DNA of 5,916 nucleotides from Xanthobacteraceae bacterium (lineage in GTDB: Bacteria > Pseudomonadota > Alphaproteobacteria > Rhizobiales > Xanthobacteraceae), in assembly GCA_025929595.1 (NCBI GenBank), contig JAICQA010000180.1:1-5916 (forward strand), read 5' to 3'. The position numbers and the translations under genes are program-made. The notes below the pieces were generated by a model. That model had not been told where the DNA came from. It ran no database searches and saw nothing but the letters and a program-made list of their open reading frames with translations. Numbering within the stretch: the stretch's first letter is position 1; every line of letters begins with the position of its first letter. Below, piece by piece: positions 1-5,916 of this stretch.

Positions 1-395
1 CGGACTTAACCGCGTCTGGAGACCTCGATTGGTTCGGTACGTTGCGGGCGAGATTTGGTTTCACCTCGACCGACCGCACCATCTACTACCTCACCGGTGG
101 CCTCGCGTATGGCGGCGTGCAGGACAGTGCCAGCGTCTGCTTTATTCTCTTTGGTGGCGCGTGTGACGGCCACTATGTCGGCTCATTGAAGAAGACAAAA
201 ACTGGCTGGACGATTGGCGCCGGTGCTGAACACGCGTGGCAAGGTAGCTGGTCGCTGAAAATCGAATATCTTTACATCGACCTCGGCAGCGACAGCGTGC
301 GCCTGACCGATCCGTTATCTCCGGGGAGCTTCTTCGACTACAGGTTCAAACACCGCGATCACATCGTCCGCCTCGGCATCAATTACAAATACTGA
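1..395 (+). CDS. Outer membrane beta-barrel protein, C-terminal part (5' end outside window)
   Basis: The frame is open from the left edge and ends in TGA at 393-395, leaving about 130 visible residues. It begins DLTASGDLDWFGTLRARFGF, where LDWFGTLRARFG followed by a YLTGGLAYGG strand is the usual signature of the Omp31/RopB-like porin family of rhizobia and brucellae. Alternating aromatic and polar residues, a TGWTIGAGAEHAW hairpin, a KIEYLYIDLG strand and a final strand IVRLGINYKY ending in an aromatic residue all fit a small 8-strand barrel inserted by the BAM machinery. Two cysteines about eight residues apart (visible residues 46 and 54) sit between strands and may lie in a surface loop. 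The signal peptide and first strands are missing, so the precise family member cannot be named. Family assignment is firm; the role (permeability or envelope integrity) is inferred from relatives. Confidence 0.88.
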   Translation, partial: DLTASGDLDWFGTLRARFGFTSTDRTIYYLTGGLAYGGVQDSASVCFILFGGACDGHYVGSLKKTKTGWTIGAGAEHAWQGSWSLKIEYLYIDLGSDSVRLTDPLSPGSFFDYRFKHRDHIVRLGINYKY

Positions 396-410
396 GACGC
401 GCGCCGTCCG

Positions 411-1592
411 TTATCTCCCGCGCCGGTCGTGCGCAATGACCGGCGGAGTAAGATTCGCAACCAGTTTCGCCAGCTCGGCCTGTTCGGACGTTCGGGTTTT
501 TTCGAACACATGGGCGAGGTGGGTTTTGACCGTCGAGTCGGCAATGCCGAGCGCCTCTGCGGTTGCCGCGCGGTTCTTGCCCGACGCAATTTCGACCATG
601 ACGCGGGCTTCGGTTGGCGTCAGGTCGTAAAGTGCGGCCAGGGTTTCAAACGGCGGTGGCGTGTTTTCGCCCGGCGGTGTCACGAACACGGCCGCTGCGG
701 CGCCTAGCGCGAGGCCCGGCCGCAAATTTCCGGACTTGAGAGGAAAGACGTGCGCGACCGACGGAACGATGACCATGTTCTGATCGAGTCCGGGAATGGG
801 CACGCCGATCCCGCCATAGCCGAGCATGCTTTCATCGTCCGCCGCACGAACGATGGCGGCGCGCAACGCATGTGTGGCATCCGCGCGATGCGTGCCGAGC
901 TTCCCGTGCAGCGACAGGATCGGTCCGCCCATCGAGAACATGGTTTGCGCCGCCCAATTCGCTTGCAAGATTGAGCCGGTGGCGTCGACCAGGACAACCG
1001 CCGAGGCAAGAGCGTTCAGCGTTGTCTCAAGTGCTTCATTCACAAGCGACTTCATGTCCAGCATGTCCGCAATGGTCACCGCGCGCCGCACATGCGGAAG
1101 CAGCAGGGCCATCACGGCCACATCGCGCGGGCCGACGGCATCGCGCGTCAGCGGCGTGTGAAGGTTGAACGAAGCGACTCGCTCGTTCACTTTGACAACG
1201 ATGCCCGCCAAGACGTCGCGCAATCCGTTGGGCTGCGCCCATTCCCTGAAGAACTTTGTGTCGAGCATCTCGTCTTCGGTCAGGCCGCTTCGTTTCAGCA
1301 TGTCGACGGTATTGGTGATCTGACCGATCTGGTATTCCGTCATGATCTCCCAAAACGGCATATGAGGAATCAGCGCCGCATAGCTGCGCATCATGTGCGC
1401 GTCGCCACCCCATTGGCAGAGCAGCCGCATGTGCCGGTTGCGCTGATCGAACAGAGCGATATAGCCGAGCGCTCCACCGATCAGCGCGCACGCGCCTTCC
1501 AGCGCCTCCGGCCACAATGCGGGGTCGAGCGCGCTGTCGTAGATTTTTCCGATCACTCCGGAGAGTTGTTCTGGGTCGACATCGACTTTCAT
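411..1592 (-). CDS. LuxR-type (GerE helix-turn-helix) transcriptional regulator with PAS-like sensor region
   Basis: This is a 393-residue protein. Residues 324-381 form a LuxR/GerE DNA-binding domain: LTPTEARV, then a GKNRAATAEALGI helix, then a STVKTHLAHVFEKT recognition helix and a final AELAKLVANL helix. Residues about 188-285 look PAS-like (NALASAVVLVDATGSILQAN), and the first 180 residues form a separate region seen in long alphaproteobacterial LuxR-like regulators. There is no receiver domain and no obvious acyl-homoserine-lactone-binding domain, so neither phosphorylation nor quorum sensing is indicated. I chose the ATG at 1592 because it is the first ATG in the frame and the residues after it begin the recognisable N-terminal region. 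A GTG at 1739 in the same frame would add 49 poor-looking residues and overlap the upstream gene. No strong ribosome site is seen at either start. The gene converges on the barrel-protein gene 15 nt away. Ligand and targets are unknown. Confidence 0.88.
   Translation of the reverse strand: MKVDVDPEQLSGVIGKIYDSALDPALWPEALEGACALIGGALGYIALFDQRNRHMRLLCQWGGDAHMMRSYAALIPHMPFWEIMTEYQIGQITNTVDMLKRSGLTEDEMLDTKFFREWAQPNGLRDVLAGIVVKVNERVASFNLHTPLTRDAVGPRDVAVMALLLPHVRRAVTIADMLDMKSLVNEALETTLNALASAVVLVDATGSILQANWAAQTMFSMGGPILSLHGKLGTHRADATHALRAAIVRAADDESMLGYGGIGVPIPGLDQNMVIVPSVAHVFPLKSGNLRPGLALGAAAAVFVTPPGENTPPPFETLAALYDLTPTEARVMVEIASGKNRAATAEALGIADSTVKTHLAHVFEKTRTSEQAELAKLVANLTPPVIAHDRRGR
421..445. repeat. 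Inverted repeat at the convergent gene ends (possible transcript-end hairpin)
   Basis: CGCCGGTC (421-428) and GACCGGCG (438-445) are perfect 8-bp complements around a 9-nt loop. The repeat lies inside the last codons of the regulator, 26 nt past the stop of the barrel-protein gene. No T-run follows it on either strand, so it is not a canonical intrinsic terminator. It could still stabilise 3' ends, or could be a chance product of GC-rich coding sequence. Confidence 0.35.
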
Positions 1593-1658
1593 CGGAGACC
1601 GCAAACGTTCGCCAAGTCCTGAGCCGGGCGCATAGCAATCAAAGTGCCGGCATTTTTC

Positions 1659-1676
1659 ATCCCCCGCACGGGGGAT
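1659..1676. promoter_or_regulatory. Perfect 8-bp dyad upstream of the LuxR-type regulator, candidate operator
   Basis: ATCCCCCG (1659-1666) and CGGGGGAT (1669-1676) form a perfect palindrome around a 2-nt centre, CA. It lies in the 131-nt gap between the amphi-Trp gene and the regulator, 67-84 nt upstream of the chosen ATG. LuxR/GerE proteins bind short palindromes as dimers, so an autoregulatory site is plausible but inferred. In the regulator's direction the dyad is followed by a short A-run, not a T-run, which argues against an intrinsic terminator for the amphi-Trp gene. Confidence 0.4.
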
Positions 1677-1723
1677 ACACCGAGGAAGTGGGGCAGAAGC
1701 ATCGGTTTCCGGCACGCGGCGGA

Positions 1724-1945
1724 TTAATCGTTCTGCCACTTGATCTGAAATTCGATCTCTTCCTCGCCGTCGCCACGCTCGTGCTCAATATTGAAGGTCG
1801 CGCGCGCCGGGACCTGGACCCGCTCACCCGCGATCTGGATTTCAAACCGCTCGCTCGCTTCAAGGGCGTCCGCAAGGCGCCGCAGTTTCGCAACGAAATC
1901 GGGGAGGCGATAATTCTTTTCAACGTCGCGGGCGCGTTTGGACAC
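1724..1945 (-). CDS. Amphi-Trp domain-containing protein (73 aa)
   Basis: This small acidic protein has no signal peptide or membrane segment. Its core runs from YRLPDFVAKLRRLADALEA (an amphipathic helix) through a FEIQIAGERVQVP strand pair and ATFNIEHERG to the closing EEEIEFQIKW, with the near-invariant tryptophan at residue 70. Hydrophobic and charged residues alternate as in the amphi-Trp domain family, whose molecular function I do not know to be established. The start is GTG at 1945: it is preceded by GGAAGGAG at 5 nt, and codons further upstream read into the tRNA gene. The length of 73 residues suits a stand-alone domain. It lies 27 nt downstream of tRNA-Ser with no terminator visible between them, so a shared transcript is possible. 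Family assignment is from memory of the motif pattern. Confidence 0.82.
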   Translation of the reverse strand: MSKRARDVEKNYRLPDFVAKLRRLADALEASERFEIQIAGERVQVPARATFNIEHERGDGEEEIEFQIKWQND

Positions 1946-1950
1946 GTTGG

Positions 1951-1958
1951 CTCCTTCC
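1951..1958 (-). promoter_or_regulatory. Strong ribosome binding site deciding the GTG start of the amphi-Trp gene
   Basis: Read on the minus strand this is GGAAGGAG, 5 nt before the GTG at 1945. It is the best Shine-Dalgarno match among the genes here and settles a non-ATG start. It sits between the tRNA 3' end and the coding region. Confidence 0.8.
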
Positions 1959-1972
1959 AATTTTGAATATGC

Positions 1973-2062
1973 TGGCGGAGGGGGTGGGATTCGAACCCAC
2001 GGTGCCCTTGCAGGCACGGCGGTTTTCAAGACCGCTGCCTTAAACCACTCGGCCACCCCTCC
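1973..2062 (-). tRNA. tRNA-Ser (anticodon UGA)
   Basis: This 90-nt class II tRNA folds completely by eye. The acceptor stem GGAGGGG pairs with CCCCTCC. The D-stem is GCC/GGC. The anticodon stem GCGGT/ACCGC closes the loop CTTGAAA, with anticodon TGA (plus-strand bases 2026-2028). The long variable arm is GTGCC/GGCAC, as expected for serine. The T-arm is GTGGG, TTCGAAT, CCCAC. The discriminator base is G and CCA is encoded. It should decode UCA and, with wobble modification, other UCN serine codons. No direct repeat of its 3' end is seen within the window, so there is no sign that it has served as an integration site here. It is transcribed away from rlpA and towards the amphi-Trp gene. Confidence 0.98.
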
Positions 2063-2155
2063 GTCGCGACCAGATGAAGTCTTGCCCCCTCGATTGCAAG
2101 CACCAGCCGCTGAAGATCAGGCAAAGTTAACCATGCCCTCCGGCGAGTCCTACTT

Positions 2156-2184
2156 TTGCCCCAGTCCGGGCGCGTTCTGATACA
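2156..2184 (+). promoter_or_regulatory. Weak candidate sigma-70-type promoter for the rlpA row
   Basis: TTGCCC (2156-2161) and GATACA (2179-2184) are separated by 17 nt and lie about 60 nt upstream of the rlpA start, in the 181-nt divergent gap (2063-2243). The -10 match is poor. The site is suggested mainly because some promoter must lie in this gap. Otherwise the gap shows only a short ATCCGGG direct repeat (2198-2204 and 2210-2216). No convincing promoter for the tRNA was found. Confidence 0.22.
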
Positions 2185-2243
2185 AGAAAGCAGGGGAATC
2201 CGGGCTACCATCCGGGTTCAGGCGGTTTCTCGGCCGGGGCGGC

Positions 2244-3143
2244 ATGGGGCAAGTTCACACTTCGACGCGGATATCGAGGCGCGCAACCGCGCAGCTCGTG
2301 CTCGCAGCCGCGCTGTCTTTGCTCACTGCCAACTGCAATGTCGGTCCGATCTCCCGGATGGTCGACCCGGTTTATGGCGTTCCTGCCAGCCCGCGCGTCG
2401 TTGAAGAAGGGCAGGTCGTTCCAAAGGGCGGCGGCGTCTATCGCGTCGGCAATACCTATACAGTCGCCGGCCGCACCTATACGCCTGAAGTCGATCCCGA
2501 CTACCGCGCCGAAGGCATCGCGTCCTGGTACGGCCGCGACTTTCACGGCCGCCGCACCGCAAACGGCGAAATCTTCGACATGGACTCGCTCACCGCGGCG
2601 CATCCGACCTTGCCGATCCCGAGCTACGTCCGCGTGACCAATCTCTCCAACCGCCGCTCGGTGATCGTGCGCATCAATGACCGCGGGCCGTTCAAGGATA
2701 ACCGCCTCATCGATCTCTCGAAAAAGTCGGCGGATGTTCTCGGATTCCGCGGCAACGGGCTCGCCCGCGTTCGCGTCGAATATGTCGGCCGCGCTTCGCT
2801 CGACGGCTCCGACGATCGCAAGCTGATGGCGACGCTCCGCCACGACGGCCAGCCGGCGCCCGCACCGTCGAATGTGATGCTCGCCGCAATCGGCGGACCA
2901 TTCGTCCCTGCAATGCCTGAAGCCGTCCCGGCACGCCGCGTGGCCGACGTCCCGACGCCATCCATCCGGCCCTTCGAGCTTGGCCGCTATCCGACCGGGA
3001 CCGGGCCATCCATAGAACCGACGCAAGTGGCGACAATTTCCGCCCCTCAGCCACGCGCAGCCTTCGGCGCAGGCAATGCCCCTCGCTTCATTCCCGCCAG
3101 CGCAATGTCTCCTTCTGTGAGCAGCGGACGCGGACTTTACTGA
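2244..3143 (+). CDS. rlpA: Septal ring lytic transglycosylase RlpA-family protein
   Basis: This 299-residue exported protein has a double-psi beta-barrel domain at about residues 90-181. It contains the family blocks GIASWYG, FHGRRTANGEIFD, TAAHPTLP, YVRVTNL, VRINDRGPF and LIDLS. Residues E109, D112 and H120 keep the spacing of the Pseudomonas aeruginosa RlpA active-site residues E120/D123/H131, so lytic cleavage of glycan strands lacking stem peptides is a reasonable role. The N-terminus has an Arg-containing n-region, a hydrophobic stretch (residues 17-28) and TANC ending at C31. Asn before the Cys makes this a poor lipobox, so lipidation is uncertain. The last ~100 residues are rich in Pro and Ala and probably disordered. 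The C-terminal SPOR domain of E. coli RlpA is absent, so septal targeting must differ. The ATG at 2244 is the first good start after an in-frame stop at 2178-2180; its ribosome site (GGGG at 4 nt) is modest. Confidence 0.93.
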   Translation: MGQVHTSTRISRRATAQLVLAAALSLLTANCNVGPISRMVDPVYGVPASPRVVEEGQVVPKGGGVYRVGNTYTVAGRTYTPEVDPDYRAEGIASWYGRDFHGRRTANGEIFDMDSLTAAHPTLPIPSYVRVTNLSNRRSVIVRINDRGPFKDNRLIDLSKKSADVLGFRGNGLARVRVEYVGRASLDGSDDRKLMATLRHDGQPAPAPSNVMLAAIGGPFVPAMPEAVPARRVADVPTPSIRPFELGRYPTGTGPSIEPTQVATISAPQPRAAFGAGNAPRFIPASAMSPSVSSGRGLY

Positions 3144-3194
3144 AGGCATTGATCCTGTACGGCCTCGCTTGCTAGGGAAAGTGGGCGGGGGTGC

Positions 3195-3198
3195 GGAG
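3195..3198 (+). promoter_or_regulatory. Ribosome binding site favouring the ATG start of the carboxypeptidase
   Basis: GGAG lies 7 nt before the ATG at 3206. It favours that ATG over an in-frame GTG at 3191, which would add five residues (VRSKI) ahead of the signal peptide. Confidence 0.55.
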
Positions 3199-3205
3199 CA
3201 AGATC

Positions 3206-4429
3206 ATGCGGGCGAATTATCCGGCCCTCCTGCAAACCGCCATCTGCCGTTGCGTCATGGCGCTGTTCAGTGCCGGCGCGATCGCACTTGCATTCCCCGC
3301 ACACGCCCAGTTCCAGCCCAACTTCCAGATCAACGCCTCGCACGCCATCCTCGTCGATCACGAGAGCGGCACCGTTCTCTTCGAAAAGAACCCTGACGAG
3401 CCTTGGCCGCCGGCAAGCCTTGCCAAGCTCATGACGATGGAAATCGTCTTCAACGAAATCAAGAACGGCGAGCTGAAGCTGGAAGAAGAGCTCGTGGTCA
3501 GCGTCGACGCCTGGCGCCGCGGCGGCGCGCCGGCGGGCGGATCCACCATGTTTGCGCCGGTCCACAGCCGTATTGCGGTGGTCGATCTCATCCAGGGCGC
3601 CGTTGTCCAGTCGGGCAACGACGCCTGCATCGTCTTCGCCGAATCAATTGCCGGCAACGAGGACCTGTTCTCCCGCATGATGAATGCGCGCGCGAAAGAG
3701 CTAGGCCTGCGAAGCGCCAATTTCCGCAATTCGACCGGCTTGCCGGACTCCAAACAGGTGATCTCCGTGAGCGATCTCGCGACGCTCGCCTCGCACCTGA
3801 TCCGCACCTATCCGGAGTTCTATAAATTCTACGGTCAGCCCGAATTCACCTGGAACAAGATCCGCCAGCAGAATCGCAATCCGCTGCTGGAAATGAACAT
3901 TGGCGCCGACGGGCTGAAAACCGGTTACATCAAGGAGTCCGGCTATGGCCTTGTCGGCTCCGCCGTGCAGGAAGGTCAGCGCCTGATCGTCGTCGTACAC
4001 GGCGCCGAGACGCCGAAGGATCGCGCCAACGACGCCAAACGCCTGCTGGAATGGGGCTTCCGCAGCTTTGAGTCGCGCCGCTTGTTCTCGGCCGGGGTCA
4101 ATATTGCCGAGGTTCGTGTGTTTGGCGGGGACAGCCGCTACGTGCCGGTGATCGGCAAAGGCCCAATTCATCTCCTCAGCCCGCGCGGCGGCGGCGACAA
4201 ATTCGTCGCCCGCGTGCATTATCGGGGTCCTGTGACCGCGCCGATTGCCAAAGGCGACCAGATCGCGCGTCTGCGTGTCATGCGCGGCGACAATATCGCA
4301 CTCGAAGTACCACTTTACGCGGCAGCCGACATCGGAGAAGGATCGCTCATCCAGCGCGCCCTCGACAGCACCACGGAAATCGCCGGCGGCTGGATCAGGC
4401 GCGGCATCAACAAGGTCCTGAAGAACTGA
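3206..4429 (+). CDS. dacA: D-alanyl-D-alanine carboxypeptidase (penicillin-binding protein, PBP5/6 type)
   Basis: This 407-residue peptidase of family S11 removes the terminal D-Ala from peptidoglycan pentapeptides in the periplasm, limiting cross-linking. All three active-site motifs are intact: S71-L-A-K74 within PPASLAKLMT, S136-G-N138 in VQSGNDA, and K238-T-G240 in DGLKTGYIKESGYGLVGSA. A hydrophobic signal peptide ends in AHA at residue 34, giving a mature protein starting QFQPNF. Residues about 290-375 form the C-terminal beta domain (PBP5_C type), and residues 380-407 form an amphipathic helix with basic residues, the usual membrane anchor. Length is typical. It follows rlpA by 62 nt with no terminator seen and precedes tmk by 7 nt. 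The family is certain; the choice of dacA rather than dacC or dacF is nomenclature only. Confidence 0.95.
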   Translation: MRANYPALLQTAICRCVMALFSAGAIALAFPAHAQFQPNFQINASHAILVDHESGTVLFEKNPDEPWPPASLAKLMTMEIVFNEIKNGELKLEEELVVSVDAWRRGGAPAGGSTMFAPVHSRIAVVDLIQGAVVQSGNDACIVFAESIAGNEDLFSRMMNARAKELGLRSANFRNSTGLPDSKQVISVSDLATLASHLIRTYPEFYKFYGQPEFTWNKIRQQNRNPLLEMNIGADGLKTGYIKESGYGLVGSAVQEGQRLIVVVHGAETPKDRANDAKRLLEWGFRSFESRRLFSAGVNIAEVRVFGGDSRYVPVIGKGPIHLLSPRGGGDKFVARVHYRGPVTAPIAKGDQIARLRVMRGDNIALEVPLYAAADIGEGSLIQRALDSTTEIAGGWIRRGINKVLKN

Positions 4430-4436
4430 GCCGACG

Positions 4437-5105
4437 ATGAGGCAGCAAGGCCGGTTCATCACGTTCGAAGGCGGCGAGGGCTCGGGCAAGTCGACCCAGG
4501 CGAAGCGCTTGGCCGAGCGCCTGAAGCTGCGCGGCCATGAGGTCATTCAAACGCGTGAGCCCGGCGGTTCGCCGGGCGCGGAAGCCATCCGTCATCTGCT
4601 GCTGAGCGGCATCGCGAAGCCGCTCGGGCCTGAGGCGGAGACCTTCATGTTCGCGGCCGCGCGCGACGATCACGTGAGCACCACCATTCGGCCGGCGCTG
4701 GCGCGTGGCGCCTGGGTCGTATGCGATCGCTTCATCGACTCGACGCGTGTCTATCAGGGCTCGCTCGGCAACGTCGATCAGCGCCTCATTCGCGCGCTCG
4801 AACGGCTCGTCGTCGGCGAGACCCGCCCGGACGTCACCTTCATTCTCGACGTACCGCCCGAGATCGGGCTGAGCCGCGTCGCCACCCGCGGCAATGCAGT
4901 CGATCGCTTTGAAGCCGAGCACCTCGAATATCACCGTCTGCTGCGCGAATCCTATCGCGATCTCGCCGAGCAGGAGCCGGAGCGCTGCGTGCTCGTCGAT
5001 GGATCGCCGGGCGCCGACGCGATTGCCGTGCGTATCTGGATGCAGGTGTCCGAACGTTTCCTGCGCCCCGCCGGGGCCATCGCCACGCCGCGAGCGAGCT
5101 TGTGA
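4437..5105 (+). CDS. tmk: Thymidylate kinase (dTMP kinase)
   Basis: This 222-residue cytoplasmic P-loop kinase converts dTMP and ATP to dTDP and ADP, the step feeding dTTP synthesis. The Walker A loop is G12-GEGSGKS-T20. TREPGGSPGAEAIR (residues 39-52) and FAAARDDHV (72-80) are substrate-binding blocks, and CDRFIDSTRVYQG (96-108) is the DRY/DRF region. RVATRGNAVDRFE (147-159) is the lid, rich in arginine, while the P-loop lacks one, which matches the E. coli-like type II enzymes. Length is normal. It starts 7 nt after the carboxypeptidase stop with only a weak ribosome site, which suggests translational coupling. Its TGA overlaps the holB start by 4 nt. Confidence 0.97.
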   Translation: MRQQGRFITFEGGEGSGKSTQAKRLAERLKLRGHEVIQTREPGGSPGAEAIRHLLLSGIAKPLGPEAETFMFAAARDDHVSTTIRPALARGAWVVCDRFIDSTRVYQGSLGNVDQRLIRALERLVVGETRPDVTFILDVPPEIGLSRVATRGNAVDRFEAEHLEYHRLLRESYRDLAEQEPERCVLVDGSPGADAIAVRIWMQVSERFLRPAGAIATPRASL

Positions 5106-5916
5106 GCGAGATTGAAGAGGCAGATCGCCTCGACGGAGCGCCGCATCCGCGCGAAACGAAATCCCTCTACGGGCATGACGACGCCGAGGCGTCGCTTCGG
5201 ACGGCATTGAACGTCGGTCGTTTCCCACACGCGCTTCTGATTGGTGGTCCTGAAGGAATCGGCAAGGCGACGCTCGCGTATCGCGTCGCCCGTTTCGTCC
5301 TCGCCGGCAGCAGCGGCAAAGACACGCCCGCCAGCCTCGACATTTCGCCGGATCATCCGGTGAGCCGGCAGGTCGAAGCTCTCGCGCATCCCGACTTGCT
5401 CGTCCTGCGTCGTGTCTGGAATGAAGATACGAAGAAATTGCGCTCCGAGATCCGCGTCGAGGACGTACGGCGCACCGTGACCTTCTTCGGCTCCACCCCG
5501 GCCTATGGTGGCTACCGCGTCTGCATCGTCGACTCCGCCGACGAGCTGAACAGGGCAGGGGCCAACGCCTTGCTCAAGGTGCTGGAAGAGCCGCCTGCAA
5601 ATTCGCTGCTCATCATCATTTCGCATTCGCCCGGGCGGCTCCTGCCGACCATCCGCTCGCGCTGCCGCCGCCTGATCCTGCGGCCACTCTCGACGGCGGA
5701 TGTCGCACGCGCGCTGGAAGACATTGCATCGAAGGACCCCGAGCTTCCGCGCGATCGTATCCTGGCGGCCGCCGGCGCGAGCGGTGGCAGCGTGCGCCAC
5801 GCGCTCGAACTTCTGCTCGGTGGCAGTCTTGAAGTCCGCGACCTCACCGCCACCATGCTCGCTCAACTGCCGAAGGTCGATGGCGACAACCTGCACACAT
5901 TGAGCGACCGCATCCG
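5102..5916 (+). CDS. holB: DNA polymerase III subunit delta' (clamp loader), 3' end outside window
   Basis: The frame opens with GTG at 5102, overlapping the tmk stop by 4 nt (GTGA), and runs open to the right edge, giving 271 visible residues of an expected ~330-350. Features are HPRET..LYGH at residues 15-24, typical of alphaproteobacterial delta'; PHALLIGGPEGIGKATLAY (42-60) with a P-loop; VCIVDSADELN (140-150) at the Walker B position; NALLKVLEEPP (155-165); and the clamp-loader SRC motif at 186-188. The protein is a subunit of the gamma/tau complex that loads the beta sliding clamp. The residue after the P-loop Lys is Ala. The four zinc-binding cysteines of E. coli delta' are absent: only C141 and C188 are present. 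Delta' is generally not the ATP-hydrolysing subunit, so the altered loop is not a sign of decay. No ATG exists near the start, and the 4-nt overlap supports coupling to tmk. Confidence 0.95.
   Translation, partial: MSEIEEADRLDGAPHPRETKSLYGHDDAEASLRTALNVGRFPHALLIGGPEGIGKATLAYRVARFVLAGSSGKDTPASLDISPDHPVSRQVEALAHPDLLVLRRVWNEDTKKLRSEIRVEDVRRTVTFFGSTPAYGGYRVCIVDSADELNRAGANALLKVLEEPPANSLLIIISHSPGRLLPTIRSRCRRLILRPLSTADVARALEDIASKDPELPRDRILAAAGASGGSVRHALELLLGGSLEVRDLTATMLAQLPKVDGDNLHTLSDRI

Noticed and set aside
42..395. A complete 117-residue protein starting at the TTG at 42
   Set aside because: The frame stays open to the left edge and the family signature LDWFGTLRARFG spans position 42, so this is an internal codon of a longer gene.
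311..418. 12-bp direct repeat TCCGTTATCTCC at 311-322 and 407-418
   Set aside because: About one 12-mer repeat is expected by chance in a window this long, and no duplication extends beyond it.
1593..1739. N-terminal extension of the LuxR-type regulator to the GTG at 1739
   Set aside because: It would overlap the amphi-Trp gene by 16 nt, swallow the dyad, and add 49 residues that look unlike the family's start.
1973..2062. tRNA-Ser as an attachment site of an integrated element
   Set aside because: No integrase, no repeat of the tRNA 3' end and no shift to accessory genes is visible; flanking genes are housekeeping.
1938..2211. Open frames on both strands across the tRNA, with translations such as GGGGGIRTHGALAG and AEWFKAAVLKTAV
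   Set aside because: These are translations of the tRNA-Ser sequence itself, a well-known source of false protein calls; the tRNA folds perfectly here.
2205..3149. A 314-residue minus-strand open frame opposite rlpA, and similar long frames at 3701-4546, 4407-5228 and 4952-5896
   Set aside because: They lie entirely opposite well-recognised genes, have no recognisable domains, and are expected in GC-rich coding sequence with strong third-position bias.

Overview
The window looks like the chromosome of a GC-rich alphaproteobacterium, most likely from the Hyphomicrobiales near Bradyrhizobium, Rhodopseudomonas or Xanthobacteraceae. The basis is the protein styles (an Omp31/RopB-like barrel, an amphi-Trp protein, an RlpA without a SPOR domain) and the block tRNA-Ser, rlpA, D,D-carboxypeptidase, tmk, holB, an order I recall from that group. 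No mobile element, CRISPR array, phage gene or toxin/defence system is visible, and I do not see a previously undescribed system. The species assignment is inference.

Layout. Bases 1-395 (+) hold the C-terminal part of an outer membrane beta-barrel protein cut by the left edge. Facing it on the minus strand is a LuxR-type regulator (411-1592) with a PAS-like middle and a C-terminal GerE-type helix-turn-helix. Its upstream gap (1593-1723) carries a perfect 8-bp dyad. Upstream again on the minus strand lie a 73-residue amphi-Trp protein (1724-1945) and tRNA-Ser(UGA) (1973-2062), so the minus-strand order of transcription is tRNA, amphi-Trp gene, regulator. Bases 2063-2243 form a divergent intergenic region. 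To its right, on the plus strand, a tight row runs to the window edge: rlpA (2244-3143), a D-alanyl-D-alanine carboxypeptidase (3206-4429), tmk (4437-5105) and holB (5102 to beyond 5916). The last three are separated by 7 nt and by a 4-nt overlap.

How the genes work together. RlpA and the carboxypeptidase both remodel periplasmic peptidoglycan, one acting on glycan strands and the other on stem peptides. Tmk makes dTDP for DNA synthesis, and HolB is a clamp-loader subunit of the replicative polymerase. The plus-strand row therefore links cell-wall maturation to DNA replication and looks like ordinary housekeeping. The minus-strand cluster and the barrel protein have no obvious functional tie to it.
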